This document shows positions 8,459 through 17,322 of a stretch of 64,000 bases of DNA, piece by piece. Each line of letters opens with the position of its first letter. Position 1 is the stretch's first letter. Under the pieces are notes generated by a model that saw nothing but the letters and a program-made list of their open reading frames with translations, was not told the origin of the DNA and did not search any database. Source of the DNA: Nocardia fluminea (GTDB lineage Bacteria > Actinomycetota > Actinomycetes > Mycobacteriales > Mycobacteriaceae); the NCBI RefSeq assembly GCF_002846365.1, contig NZ_PJMW01000003.1, forward strand, positions 124,001 to 188,000, given 5' to 3'. The translations under genes were made by a program, and so were the position numbers.

Positions 8459-8753
8459 AATGGCAACGGATGCCCATACCAGCCGAGGGCCTTGAGCCCG
8501 GTCATCGAGAGCGGCGCCTCGTGGTGGGTGTTGTGGCCGATTTCGGTGACAACACCCACCGTCACGAGGATGATCGTGCCGAATTGCCGACGGGTGCGAG
8601 CCTTCGTGTTCCGCAGACCGTGAGTCTTCAGCGAGTTCGGGTGCCGTCGGTGGCGAGGTGGAATGGCTCGTGAGATGTCGTGCCGCAGAGCACTTTCCAT
8701 TAGGGCGCCAGGCCTCGCTGCGTATTGACCAGACCGAACTGAGGAGGACCCGA
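8459..8753 (+). ncRNA. Candidate bridge RNA region of the IS110 element
   Basis: IS110 elements of the IS621 type encode a structured bridge RNA in the non-coding sequence ahead of the transposase. It base-pairs with target and donor DNA. Here the ~295 bases contain no convincing protein. They form a strong stem (8517-8532 with 8551-8569, a two-base bulge, 18-base loop). A 10-base string GTGAGATGTC (8670-8679) is repeated exactly at the right end of the element (10002-10011), as expected if a donor-binding loop matches the donor. Exact RNA ends and loops are not determined. Confidence 0.5.
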
Positions 8754-9989
8754 ATGGCGGCGGTTGCTTGCGGAGTCGACTGGGCGCAGGATCACCACGA
8801 TGTCGCGGTTGTTGACCACGACGGCAAAGTGGTTGCCAGCGAACGGATCTCCGACAGTGCCGAAGGCTTGACCATCCTGTTGCGGATGCTGGTCGAGCAC
8901 GACCCTACCGACGCGCAGCTGCCGATCGCGATTGAGACCAGTCGGGGTCTGCTGGTGGCAGGACTGCGCGCAGCGGGACGAAAGGTTTTCGCGATCAATC
9001 CGTTCTCGGTATCGCGCTATCGAGACCGCTACCGGTCCTCACGTGGCAAGTCCGATGCTTTCGACGCCATGGTGCTGGCCAATATTTTGCGCACCGACAT
9101 CGATACCCACCGGCCATTGTCCGATGATTCCGTCGAGGTGCAGGCCCTGCGAGTGCTCACTCGCGCGCAACAGGACGCGGTCTGGGAAGGTGCCGAGGTC
9201 ACCAACCGCATTCGGACGCTGCTCAAAGCGTTCTTCCCGATGGCACTGTCGGCATTCGAACGAGGCGGACGACACCGGTTGGATTCCGCGGCCTGCCGAA
9301 CCATCCTGTCGACTGCCCCGACTCCCGAAGCAGCCCGATCCCTGACTGTGCGACGGCTGTCGTCTCTGCTGAAAAAGGCTGGGCGGCAACGCGGAATCGA
9401 CGAGGAAGCGACCCGCCTGCATGCGGCGCTGCGCCAGGAAGCGATGCATCAACCCGCAGCCGTCGAACGTGCGATGGGGTTGCAGCTGCAAGGCCTGCTC
9501 CGCCAGCTCGACGCGATCTGCGGCACCGTGGCCGAACTCGAGGAAGCCGTCGAAACCGCCTTCCACGCTCATCCGGATTCCGGGATCGTGAGCAGCTTCC
9601 CGGGTGTCGGGACACAGCTCGGCGCCCGTTTTCTCGCCGAGATCGGCGATGACCGCGCCCGGTTCGCCGATGCCAGAGGGCTGAGAGCCTTCGCCGGCGC
9701 CGCGCCGGTCACCCGAGCGTCAGGCAAGAGCAGTTTCGTGCATGCCCGTCGCGCCAAGAACAATCGCCTCGCGACCACCGGCTATGTATGGGCGTTGGCC
9801 GCCGTCCGCCATGACAAGAACTGGGAGGCGCTCTATCGAGCCCGCCGAGACCACGGCGACCGACACACCGCCGCGCTGCGCAGACTCTTCAGCATCATGC
9901 TCAGCAAGCTCCACTACTGCCTTAAATCAGGTCGGGTCTACAACCCTGCGTATGCCTTCACCGTAGGTGAAATTCCCGCTGCGGCTTGA
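8754..9989 (+). CDS. IS110-family transposase (DEDD recombinase)
   Basis: 411 residues from the ATG at 8754 with GAGGAGG 7 bases upstream. The N-terminal RuvC-like DEDD domain shows GVDWAQDHHDVAVVD (first Asp), AIETSRG (Glu) and GKSDAFDA (Asp pair). A central coiled coil links to the C-terminal Tnp_20 domain, with FPGVGTQLGARFLAEIGD and APVTRASGKS, where the catalytic Ser lies. Length is normal and the frame intact, so the element may still be active. The enzyme is known to work with a bridge RNA from its own non-coding end. It is inserted in, and opposite to, IS3 orfB. Confidence 0.9.
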   Translation: MAAVACGVDWAQDHHDVAVVDHDGKVVASERISDSAEGLTILLRMLVEHDPTDAQLPIAIETSRGLLVAGLRAAGRKVFAINPFSVSRYRDRYRSSRGKSDAFDAMVLANILRTDIDTHRPLSDDSVEVQALRVLTRAQQDAVWEGAEVTNRIRTLLKAFFPMALSAFERGGRHRLDSAACRTILSTAPTPEAARSLTVRRLSSLLKKAGRQRGIDEEATRLHAALRQEAMHQPAAVERAMGLQLQGLLRQLDAICGTVAELEEAVETAFHAHPDSGIVSSFPGVGTQLGARFLAEIGDDRARFADARGLRAFAGAAPVTRASGKSSFVHARRAKNNRLATTGYVWALAAVRHDKNWEALYRARRDHGDRHTAALRRLFSIMLSKLHYCLKSGRVYNPAYAFTVGEIPAAA

Positions 9990-10012
9990 CATCCTGTGTT
10001 GGTGAGATGTCT

Positions 10013-10802
10013 CGATGTAGGCGAACAAGGCGTTCTCGGCGTCTTCCCTTGTCCGCCAACTGTTCCGATACACCAACTCGGTCTTCAAGGTCGAGAAGAA
10101 ATTTTCCATGAGAGCGTTGTCGTAACTGTCACCGACCGACCCCATGGACTGCGCGATCCCATTGTCGGCCAGCCGGTTAGCGAACCGGATCGCCGTGTAA
10201 GTCGACCCACGGTCGGAATGATGAACCAGCTGACCGTCCCGGACATCGCGGGTCCAGACCGCGTACTCGAGAGCACCGAGCACCAGCTCTGTGTCGCAAC
10301 GGTCCGAACACTTCCAACCCACGATCCGGTTCGAGAACGCGTCCCGGACCGCGGCCAGCCAGAACACACCCTCACCGCAGACGATGCGAGTCGCATCGGC
10401 AACCCACAACCGGTCCGGCTCACCAGCAGTGAAGTCACGATTCACCAGGTCCGGAGCCGGGGTGGCACGCCGATCCTGCCGGGTCGAACCCAGCCGCCAC
10501 TTCTTACGCAGGAACGCGCCCTGCAACCCCGCACCCCGCATCAGCCGCTCCACTCGTTTGCGGCCGACCGAGAACCCGCGCCTGGCCAGCATCGCGTGGA
10601 CCCGAGGCGACCCGTAGGTTCCGCCGGAACTGGTATGGATGTCGACGATCTCGGCCAGCAGCTCTTGATCGGCCAGTCGCCGCCGTGACGGCACCTTCGC
10701 CTGCCGCAACCAGCCGTAATACGTCGAGGACGCGATACCCAGAACCCGTAATACGAGCTCGACCGGGTGCTGTGGGTGTTCGCTGACGAACGCCACGATC
10801 AC
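10013..10802 (-). pseudogene. IS3-family transposase orfB, C-terminus cut off by IS110
   Basis: The minus frame from the ATG at 10802 encodes a typical IS3 OrfB: the HTH_21-like region (YGSPRVHAMLARRGFSVGRK), then the rve DDE core with DRLWVADATRI (D), LVHHSDRGSTY (D) and SYDNALMENFFSTLKTEL (E). Native reading ends near FAYIE, where IS110 sequence takes over and adds an unrelated tail stopping at 9927. The remaining C-terminus is at 8355-8458. The start overlaps the orfA stop by 4 bases (ATGA). Confidence 0.85.
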
Positions 10803-11104
10803 CGCCGGGTCTGGCCGAGCTCCGAGGCGAAATACGCACTCGCATCACGCAACACGGCGTTGACTCGTTCCAGCTCCGCGACCCGCTTCTTCAGGGCCCG
10901 GATCTCAGCGAGCATGTCGGTCGTCGGGCGATCGTCTTGTTGACCGGCATCGGCCTCCGCTTGGCGGATCCACAGCCGCAACGCTTCGTGATGCACCCCG
11001 AGCTGGGCGGCCAGCTTCCGGACCGTCGGCTTCGGATCGGACTCCCGATACAGCCGCACTGCCCGCGCCTTCAACTCGTCGGGGTACTTCTTCGGTGCTG
11101 CCAC
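10799..11104 (-). CDS. IS3-family transposase OrfA
   Basis: 101 residues. The N-terminal helix-turn-helix (KYPDELKARAVRLYRES, then VRKLAAQLGVHHEALRLWIR) and C-terminal leucine-zipper helix (EIRALKKRVAELERVNAVLR) are the standard IS3 OrfA layout. It binds the element ends and in IS3 is normally joined to OrfB by frameshifting. The frame is intact, but OrfB is broken, so this copy cannot transpose by itself. The upstream terminal repeat lies 50 bases away. Confidence 0.9.
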   Translation of the reverse strand: MAAPKKYPDELKARAVRLYRESDPKPTVRKLAAQLGVHHEALRLWIRQAEADAGQQDDRPTTDMLAEIRALKKRVAELERVNAVLRDASAYFASELGQTRR

Positions 11105-11169
11105 GAATGACTCCTTCCGGTCCTATCGGACCACAGTCAGAGCCCTCCGAGAAAGCGGGGGAACCTCAA

Positions 11170-11288
11170 TTCTTGATTTCAAAGCTGTCGGGGACGAGTG
11201 GTACGTCAAATGCCCCGTATGCGACCTCACTTGGGTCGGAGGAAGCGCTACAAGCATCGAACCACATCGGGATTGGAGAAAAGGGTAG
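11170..11288 (+). pseudogene. Right-hand remnant of a zinc-ribbon-like gene interrupted by IS3
   Basis: Directly after the IS3 end a frame reads about 39 residues to TAG at 11286-11288, including DEWYVKCPVCDLTW with a CxxC pair. It looks like the end of a real small protein. If the IS3 is removed, the frame continues leftward over the bases before 8324 (reading RADILDN), without a visible start codon. I take this as a host gene broken by the insertion; the evidence is only reading-frame quality. Confidence 0.4.
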
Positions 11289-11514
11289 TCAGGCAAAGTC
11301 GGCAAGGCGGGCATCGCGCGTGACATTAACTTTGCATTTAGGCCGCCCGTCGGCGCGACGCGTAGGTGAGCTCAAGCACCTACCGCCATGCCGCTCGCCG
11401 AACGGACAAGGCTCGCTCCTAAGGCGCGAGCCTTGTCATCATCCACAGGTAATAGCCTCCGGGACAAACACATTCACCACACTTCCCGTTTCCCCGCGGA
11501 AACTGACGGCACGT

Positions 11515-14277
11515 CTAAGACAGCCGGACGCTCTTGCTCCATGCGCCCGTCTCCTGCAACTTTGCGCGAATCATGTCCAACCTTTTTGCGAGAGCAGCGA
11601 TCTGGCGTTGCCGCTCCAGATCGGGAGCCCCCGAATCTGTGATAGGGACCTCGACTTGCAGTTGACGAACACGTCGCGTGTAGAGCTTCGCTTCGTAAAC
11701 AAACCCGCCTTGAGCAATGGCCTGAGCGAGGGCAACCGCAAGGTACCCCATATCGATCCCTTGTTCGGGATGCTGTGAGACATCGTCGCCACTTGTTGAG
11801 GTGCGCCATTTCAACTGCGTAGCAACTGACCACGGCTGAACGATAACGACATCATCGGTCATGACACAGCCAGATTCCCGATTGAAAACCATCCCGACCG
11901 CCGACGCACCGGTTGCCATAACGGACACGCTAGGAAACTCCTCAGGCTCGACACCGTGATCTTTGATCCAGTCCCGAGAAATGCAACCCTTTACCGTGTC
12001 GGGGCGTGTGAAAACCGAATATACTGGAATATCCCCAGGATGCTCCCTGAGGTCAGAGTTTCTAATTCTCATACCCGACCTGACTTGAAACTGATCTTCA
12101 TCACCGAGGGAGTATGTTCTGGTTGTACCGGACGAAAGGCTTTTCAACTCTCGTTGAGCTTGGTCAAGCTCGTCTATCAATTCTTTCAGCGACTCGGTGG
12201 CCAGCTGGATGAATTCGTCTCGATCAATCGTCCCGGCGCGCTCACCGAGTGCAACGTGCTCGTCATCCGTCCAGTGCCGGACTACATCCCACCGCTCGTC
12301 AGATGCGAATGAAGAGCTCGGCACAAGCTTCACAAACTCGCATCCCGCATACACGGACGGCCTGGAGACCGGCGAACCCTTCGGCTCCTTCGTATGCCGT
12401 ATGAACAGCTCGGCAATAACCTCAAGGTCATTATTATCCGGGGTCGGGACTCGTTCATAGTCCAGAGATTCTCCGATGGATCGTGCTATCGCACAGAACA
12501 CATCCGGCCTCGACTGCGCGACCGTTCTACGCTTCTCCAAGACTAGAATGTAGGTGGGCTGGGAGGTGTTGAAAAATGCGTTGCGCGGCAATTGAATGCT
12601 TGCGAGAATATTACATTCCCTGAGCAGGGCTTCCTTCATGCGCTGCGCGGTGCGATTCAGTAGACCGAGTGGAACAATTACAAATGCTCGACCGCCGGGC
12701 TTGAGAGCTCCACCAATATACCGAAGGAAGAGCGCCTCCACACCAAGACCACCGGTGTCGTAGTACTCCTTGAGGGTTACACCGTTTCGCGGACCGTTAA
12801 CCTCTTCTATCTCTTTGCGATAAATCGACGAGCCCTGGGTCACATACGGTGGGTTGGTCAGAATGACGTCGACAGAGGCCCGTGGCGGGTACAGCAAAGA
12901 GCCGAGGGTTTCGTTTTCATTGAGAAGAAGAAACGTGTTTGCCAAGGCTTGATTCAGTGCCGTGGTCGTTGTGTGCGGGTCCCTCACCGACTCGGCCAGG
13001 TGCAGCAGCATATTAGCCTTGGCAAGGATATTGGTATTGACATCCACGTCCACACCAATGAGCTTTACACGCTGATTCGGCAGCCCGTCCCGGAAAGATA
13101 TGTTCCCCGGTAAAGAATCAGGGAAGAGTAGCGGCTCCAAAAGAAAGCCACCAACACCCGCCGCTGGATCTAGCACGACAGAACCATCCGGGAGCTGGTT
13201 CAGCATCGCCATTCGAACCATCGATTTCACAATGTTTCGCGGCGTAAAAAACTGCCCCAAGCGTTGCTGCCGCGCCGATCGCCGCAAGAAAGTTTCGTAT
13301 AGCCTGAGCTTGAACTCCGGATCAATATTCGTCAGAGTTCCAAAATTCTGAAACTCGTCAAGAATTTCACAAAAAGTACGGTTGTACGAAGCAATCGTGG
13401 TCGTCGACGACGATCTCAGGAATGCGAATCCGTTAATAATCGAGGTTTGCGACGTGATCGTAGCGAGGCCAAAGACGTCTTCAACGGCACCATCATCAAC
13501 CACGAGCCGCTCGGTAAACACCTGCTTGATGCGCGGCCTTATCGTGTTGACATAGTATTCAATTTGAGTCACACCTTTGCCGCGCTTGAACTCCTCCGGG
13601 TCCTCGAGCAGTGCATCAAACCTATGATCAGAAGCCAATACGGACAGCGGGAGATTGTCCGACAAGAACTTCAGCATGAAGATCTCAACAAAGGTCAGCA
13701 AGCAGTCTTTTGGTTCTGCTTTTGTCGCATGCCAAATTATTTGCCATACCGTCTCAGCGAGCGGCCGAGGATTCCTTACCAAACCCGACTCTCCGCGATA
13801 CAAGTCAGCCAAAACGCCCGAGCTGAAGTCCCGCGTCTCGACTATCTCGACTATTTCTCCAGCGTTCGCTGAGGCCACAGCATCGAGATATCGGTTCCGA
13901 ACTCCGTCAGTTGTGAGGGCGATCCTGAGACCCATCGCCAACGCACCGTAGACCGCTTGCTCGGCAGCCTTCAACTGATCATCCACAGATCGGAGACGCG
14001 ACGGATCTTTCCACTCAGCAACGGCGACAGGGAATACCCTGTCGCCGATACGCTGGACATAGACTGTGTCGGGCTTCGCGTTCTTCGGAAGTTTGGGTGC
14101 CTTGTATTTTTGGCATGGGAAGTCGACAGTAGCGGCAACGGAGAAGTCTAGGCCAGCTTTGTACAGCCTTTCCACAGAAGTCGCACCTAGGTCGAGCCTT
14201 TCAAACTCTCCGAATCGCGTGCCCCGCAGGCCGTCTGGAGTGACGTACCCCTTCTGAGCCAACTCTTCCATGGCCAA
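11515..14277 (-). CDS. Single-chain restriction-modification enzyme (nuclease-N6-adenine methylase-specificity)
   Basis: 920 residues. An N-terminal domain has PD (69-70) and AEWK (87-90), spaced like a PD-(D/E)xK endonuclease site. The middle is an N6-adenine DNA methylase of the HsdM type: GQFFTPRNIV (341-350, motif X), DPAAGVGGFL (370-379, motif I, SAM binding) and NPPY (475-478, motif IV, catalytic). From about residue 700 the protein resembles an HsdS-type target-recognition domain. This order is that of type IIG/type I-like fused enzymes, which methylate host sites and cut foreign DNA alone. No separate hsdR or hsdS gene is nearby. The gene is visibly AT-richer than its surroundings, a sign of transfer. 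The alternative is a methylase-specificity fusion with an inactive N-terminus. Confidence 0.8.
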   Translation of the reverse strand: MAMEELAQKGYVTPDGLRGTRFGEFERLDLGATSVERLYKAGLDFSVAATVDFPCQKYKAPKLPKNAKPDTVYVQRIGDRVFPVAVAEWKDPSRLRSVDDQLKAAEQAVYGALAMGLRIALTTDGVRNRYLDAVASANAGEIVEIVETRDFSSGVLADLYRGESGLVRNPRPLAETVWQIIWHATKAEPKDCLLTFVEIFMLKFLSDNLPLSVLASDHRFDALLEDPEEFKRGKGVTQIEYYVNTIRPRIKQVFTERLVVDDGAVEDVFGLATITSQTSIINGFAFLRSSSTTTIASYNRTFCEILDEFQNFGTLTNIDPEFKLRLYETFLRRSARQQRLGQFFTPRNIVKSMVRMAMLNQLPDGSVVLDPAAGVGGFLLEPLLFPDSLPGNISFRDGLPNQRVKLIGVDVDVNTNILAKANMLLHLAESVRDPHTTTTALNQALANTFLLLNENETLGSLLYPPRASVDVILTNPPYVTQGSSIYRKEIEEVNGPRNGVTLKEYYDTGGLGVEALFLRYIGGALKPGGRAFVIVPLGLLNRTAQRMKEALLRECNILASIQLPRNAFFNTSQPTYILVLEKRRTVAQSRPDVFCAIARSIGESLDYERVPTPDNNDLEVIAELFIRHTKEPKGSPVSRPSVYAGCEFVKLVPSSSFASDERWDVVRHWTDDEHVALGERAGTIDRDEFIQLATESLKELIDELDQAQRELKSLSSGTTRTYSLGDEDQFQVRSGMRIRNSDLREHPGDIPVYSVFTRPDTVKGCISRDWIKDHGVEPEEFPSVSVMATGASAVGMVFNRESGCVMTDDVVIVQPWSVATQLKWRTSTSGDDVSQHPEQGIDMGYLAVALAQAIAQGGFVYEAKLYTRRVRQLQVEVPITDSGAPDLERQRQIAALAKRLDMIRAKLQETGAWSKSVRLS

Positions 14278-14520
14278 GCTCGTAGCCCTCCCACCTCATC
14301 GACACCCACAGTCTCTACCCGCAGTAGATGCAGGCTACCTTGGCGGCCACCGGCACGATGTCGCGGATCGAGTCCGACCGGCGTCAGTTGCTGAGGAGAT
14401 CGACACGGCCATAGCGATGGTCCTGCGATCTGAGTGACGCACCGCTTGCAAACCGATGCCCGACAGACAACGAGCAGGGCATGAGAGCCCGACACCCATG
14501 CCCCTACCGTTGACGCTTCG

Positions 14521-16062
14521 TCAGGCCGCTGTCGAACTGTCGTCAGCGACGGCCGCCGCGGGGATCGCGAGAGTTCGGGGTGTGCGAGCGACCTCGGTGA
14601 GCTCGGGGATCGGTTTGTCGGTGTCGACCCCCTGCAGGTCGTCGATCTTGCGGGCCTGCACCAGGACTCGGCGTTCCATGGATCCGACCGTGGCGTCGAA
14701 TGCTTCGACCGTCTCATTGAGCTTGGTGCCGACCTTGTTCAGGTGTCCGGCGACATCGCGCAGGCGTTTGGTCATCTCCGTGCACATTGCAGCGGTGACC
14801 TTGGCATTTTCGGCCATCGCTTCTTGACGCAGGACCGCGCCGACCGATTTGAGCAGCACGAGCAGGCTGGTCGGGGCGGCCATCACGACGTTGCGCTTGG
14901 AGGCGTACGCCCACAACTCAGGGTCCTGTTCAAAAGCCGCATACAGGAACACCTCCGAGGGTACGAACATCACCACGAACTCCGGTGAGCACTCCGGAAG
15001 GTCCCAATACTGCTTGTCGGTGAGTTGGTCGATGTGTCTGCGCACGTTCTTGATGTGCGCGTCCATCTGCTTTTTCCGGTCCTCGTCGTCGCGGGCTTCA
15101 TGCGCGTTCAAGAACGCATCGAACGGCGTCTTGGCGTCGACCACGATCGACATCTGGCCGCCGATCCGCACAACCATGTCCGGGCGCAACTTCGCGTTTT
15201 CACCGGTGGCGAAGCTGGGCTGCTCGACGAAGTCGACCTGATTGAGCATCCCCGCTGCCTCGACAACGTTGCGCAACTGCTGCTCGCCCCACTTGCCGCG
15301 AGTCTGCGGACGACGCAGCGCCGTCACCAAACGACCGGCTTCCTCGCGGACCTGGTCACTGCTCAGCCGCAGTTTCTCACTGTTGGTGGCCAAGTGCTGC
15401 AGCTGCTCACCGATCGTGGCAACAGAGCTGACCCGGTCCTTCTCGACCACCCGCACATACTCAGTCAAAGTGGCGACCTGGGTGGACAACGGTTTGATCA
15501 ACTCATCGACCGCGAGTCGTCGCTGATCGAGCTCTTTGCCAGTGGCTTGGGCACGTTGGTCGACCATGTCGGTGACCTGCTTCATCATCTTCCCGCTGAC
15601 GACCTCGAGAACCTCGCCGGCCATCTTCTTGATGCCCTCCTGCTCGTCTCGCAGCAGGGCGATCTGCTCTGCGGAGCTGTTTCGCACCGCTCCCAGTTCC
15701 GCTTCAGCCCGCGCTCGCGCGGCGGCCTCTGTGCTGACCTTCTCGTTCAGCGCCTGCAGCTGCTCACCAGAACTTTCGCGATCGAGCCGGGCTTGCTCGG
15801 CGACCTCATCACGTTCGACGCGTACCCGTTCGACGGCGGACTCTTTGTCGATACGCGCCTGCTCACCGACCGCGGCTTTGTCGATTTCGGCCTTTTCTCT
15901 CGTGGCATCGCGTTCGCGACGCATCTGCTCAGTCGATTCTTGCCAACGACGCGCTTGCTCCTCGACGACGGCCGCACGGCCGCGCCCCACCATGAATCCG
16001 ATACCGCCTGCAAGGGCGGCCACCACAATCATCATCACCACGAACACACCAATGCCGATCAA
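14521..16062 (-). CDS. rmuC: DNA recombination protein RmuC
   Basis: 513 residues if translation starts at the TTG at 16062, chosen because AGGAAGG lies 7 bases upstream and the protein then begins with a membrane segment (FVVMMIVVAALAGGIGFMVG). The open frame extends to 16329 without good composition. A long charged coiled coil (about residues 25-190) is followed by the RmuC domain, with RRPQTRGKWGEQQLRNVVEA, RPDMVVRI and IVVDAKTPFDAF. The last fits a PD-(D/E)xK nuclease-like core (D...DAK). RmuC limits inversions and is thought to act in DNA recombination or repair. It lies downstream of no obvious partner. Confidence 0.88.
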   Translation of the reverse strand: MIGIGVFVVMMIVVAALAGGIGFMVGRGRAAVVEEQARRWQESTEQMRRERDATREKAEIDKAAVGEQARIDKESAVERVRVERDEVAEQARLDRESSGEQLQALNEKVSTEAAARARAEAELGAVRNSSAEQIALLRDEQEGIKKMAGEVLEVVSGKMMKQVTDMVDQRAQATGKELDQRRLAVDELIKPLSTQVATLTEYVRVVEKDRVSSVATIGEQLQHLATNSEKLRLSSDQVREEAGRLVTALRRPQTRGKWGEQQLRNVVEAAGMLNQVDFVEQPSFATGENAKLRPDMVVRIGGQMSIVVDAKTPFDAFLNAHEARDDEDRKKQMDAHIKNVRRHIDQLTDKQYWDLPECSPEFVVMFVPSEVFLYAAFEQDPELWAYASKRNVVMAAPTSLLVLLKSVGAVLRQEAMAENAKVTAAMCTEMTKRLRDVAGHLNKVGTKLNETVEAFDATVGSMERRVLVQARKIDDLQGVDTDKPIPELTEVARTPRTLAIPAAAVADDSSTAA

Positions 16063-16568
16063 GTCGAAACCTTCCTGAACGCCGATGCGACCCCGGCCCT
16101 CGTGAGCGGGGGAAGTGGAACTTCGGCTCGGCCAAGCACTCGCCGAACGCGGAGAACATCTACCACTGCCCACTGACACAAACCCGCGGCGCGGTGACCT
16201 GCGAAAACGGACTGGGCGCAAGATTTTTAGACCTAGAAGGCGGTCTTGCTGTAGATAGCCATCCCTCATAGAACGAGGGCCGGGTGCCCAGTTGTACCAA
16301 TGCCCCACTGCCTCCGATGTTTTCAGCATCCCTGTGTTCCTCGCTGCGAGAGCGCGGCGGCGACCGCCACTGGCAACCAGCGCAGCTAGAAGTACCGAGC
16401 ATGCCTGCTATGCCCAATCCCGCCTCAGATCCTGGAGTTCATCTGCGTCAGCAAGGCTTCCAGGGATCCGTCAGCGCATAGCAACGAAGCTCGTGGAAGG
16501 CGAGATGCGCATCGCAGGCTGGTACTGCGGCGCGACCTGAGACACGAGCAATACTGAGAGGGTCGACC
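16063..16568. other. Intergenic stretch, no supported gene
   Basis: About 500 bases between rmuC and the next plus-strand gene. A plus-strand frame around 16105-16270 reads smoothly (KWNFGSAKHSPNAENIYHCP) but has no start codon, so it may be a gene remnant. The end of this stretch holds GAGAGGG (16556-16562), the ribosome site of the next gene. Confidence 0.4.
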
Positions 16569-17150
16569 GTGACCACAGCCACCTTGTCAGCATTCGACTG
16601 GACCTATCCGCCGTCGATAGCACTGTCCAACCGACTGATCGGCCGGGCGTTGGGAGTCGGGGCCAAGGTGGTCGAGCAGATGATCGAGGCCCGGCTGATC
16701 TCCGATGGCGTCGATGTGGATGGGCTCAACCATCTGATGAGCATCCCGGTGGCCAGTATAGGACCGGGCACGATCCTCGTGCTCCTGATGCCCAGCCGTC
16801 AGCGGTGCAACGATCTCGCCCCAGTGCAATACAACTCAGAGATGTCGGATGCCAACCTGACGGCCGACGTCCGTAGATTCCTGCGACAGGGCCACTATGG
16901 CCTACTCTGGCAGAAAACCTGGATGCTGCTGCTCTGCGAGACATTCGTCGTCGGCGCGGCCCGGTGGACCCGGTCGCCTGACGGAAGCATCGACGAGGTC
17001 CACTTACTACTTTCCCGGTGGAGGGGGAAGATCGCGTCAGGCCACCCGGAACTGGTTCACGCCGACCCGTCGGGGGCCGATCCGATCGACATGCGCATCA
17101 TGGGCAAGAGACTGGTCACGAATCGGGTGAGCATTCCCTGCGTGTTCTAG
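16569..17150 (+). CDS. Hypothetical protein of the defence island
   Basis: 193 residues from the GTG at 16569, with GAGAGGG 6 bases upstream. The protein is mixed alpha/beta with no signal peptide or membrane segment; noticeable parts are LIGRALGVGAKVVEQMIEAR (helix-turn-helix-like) and FLRQGHYGLLWQKTWMLLLC. I do not recognise a family. It precedes the STAND-kinase gene on the same strand by about 170 bases and could form a unit with it, though the gap holds no clear terminator or promoter. Confidence 0.55.
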   Translation: MTTATLSAFDWTYPPSIALSNRLIGRALGVGAKVVEQMIEARLISDGVDVDGLNHLMSIPVASIGPGTILVLLMPSRQRCNDLAPVQYNSEMSDANLTADVRRFLRQGHYGLLWQKTWMLLLCETFVVGAARWTRSPDGSIDEVHLLLSRWRGKIASGHPELVHADPSGADPIDMRIMGKRLVTNRVSIPCVF

Positions 17151-17322
17151 CCCCGCCAACGGCTTTGTTCTCGATCCAGGTCACCACCAACTGCATAAAG
17201 GCTGACTGCATCGAAAGATCATGTCTACCTAGCGATTACGATCGGTGATCCTTGACGTTCCCAGTATGATCGGTCCGTGTTCACCCCCTACCGGTGGACA
17301 CGATCGGCTTTGGGGGTACGGG

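Larger units (their letters stand above)
8459..10012 (+). mobile_element. IS110-family insertion sequence
   Basis: About 1.55 kb, inserted into IS3 orfB. Comparing the two orfB halves places the junctions near AT (8457-8458) and CT (10011-10012). There are no terminal inverted repeats or target duplications, as expected for IS110. It contains a ~295-base non-coding left part, a DEDD transposase gene, and a short right end. The CT at the right junction fits the core dinucleotide known for IS621-type elements; boundaries are inferred to within a few bases. Confidence 0.8.
8324..11169 (-). mobile_element. IS3-family element, interrupted by an IS110-family element
   Basis: Terminal inverted repeats of 16 bp (TTGAGGTTCCCCCGCT at 8324-8339; its complement at 11154-11169) bound the element. 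It carries orfA (10799-11104) and orfB on the minus strand. orfB is split: its body ends at about 10013 and its last ~34 codons lie at 8355-8458, with a complete IS110 element between. No clear 3-bp target duplication is seen (ACC on the left, TTC on the right). The uninterrupted element would be about 1.3 kb, normal for IS3. Confidence 0.85.
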
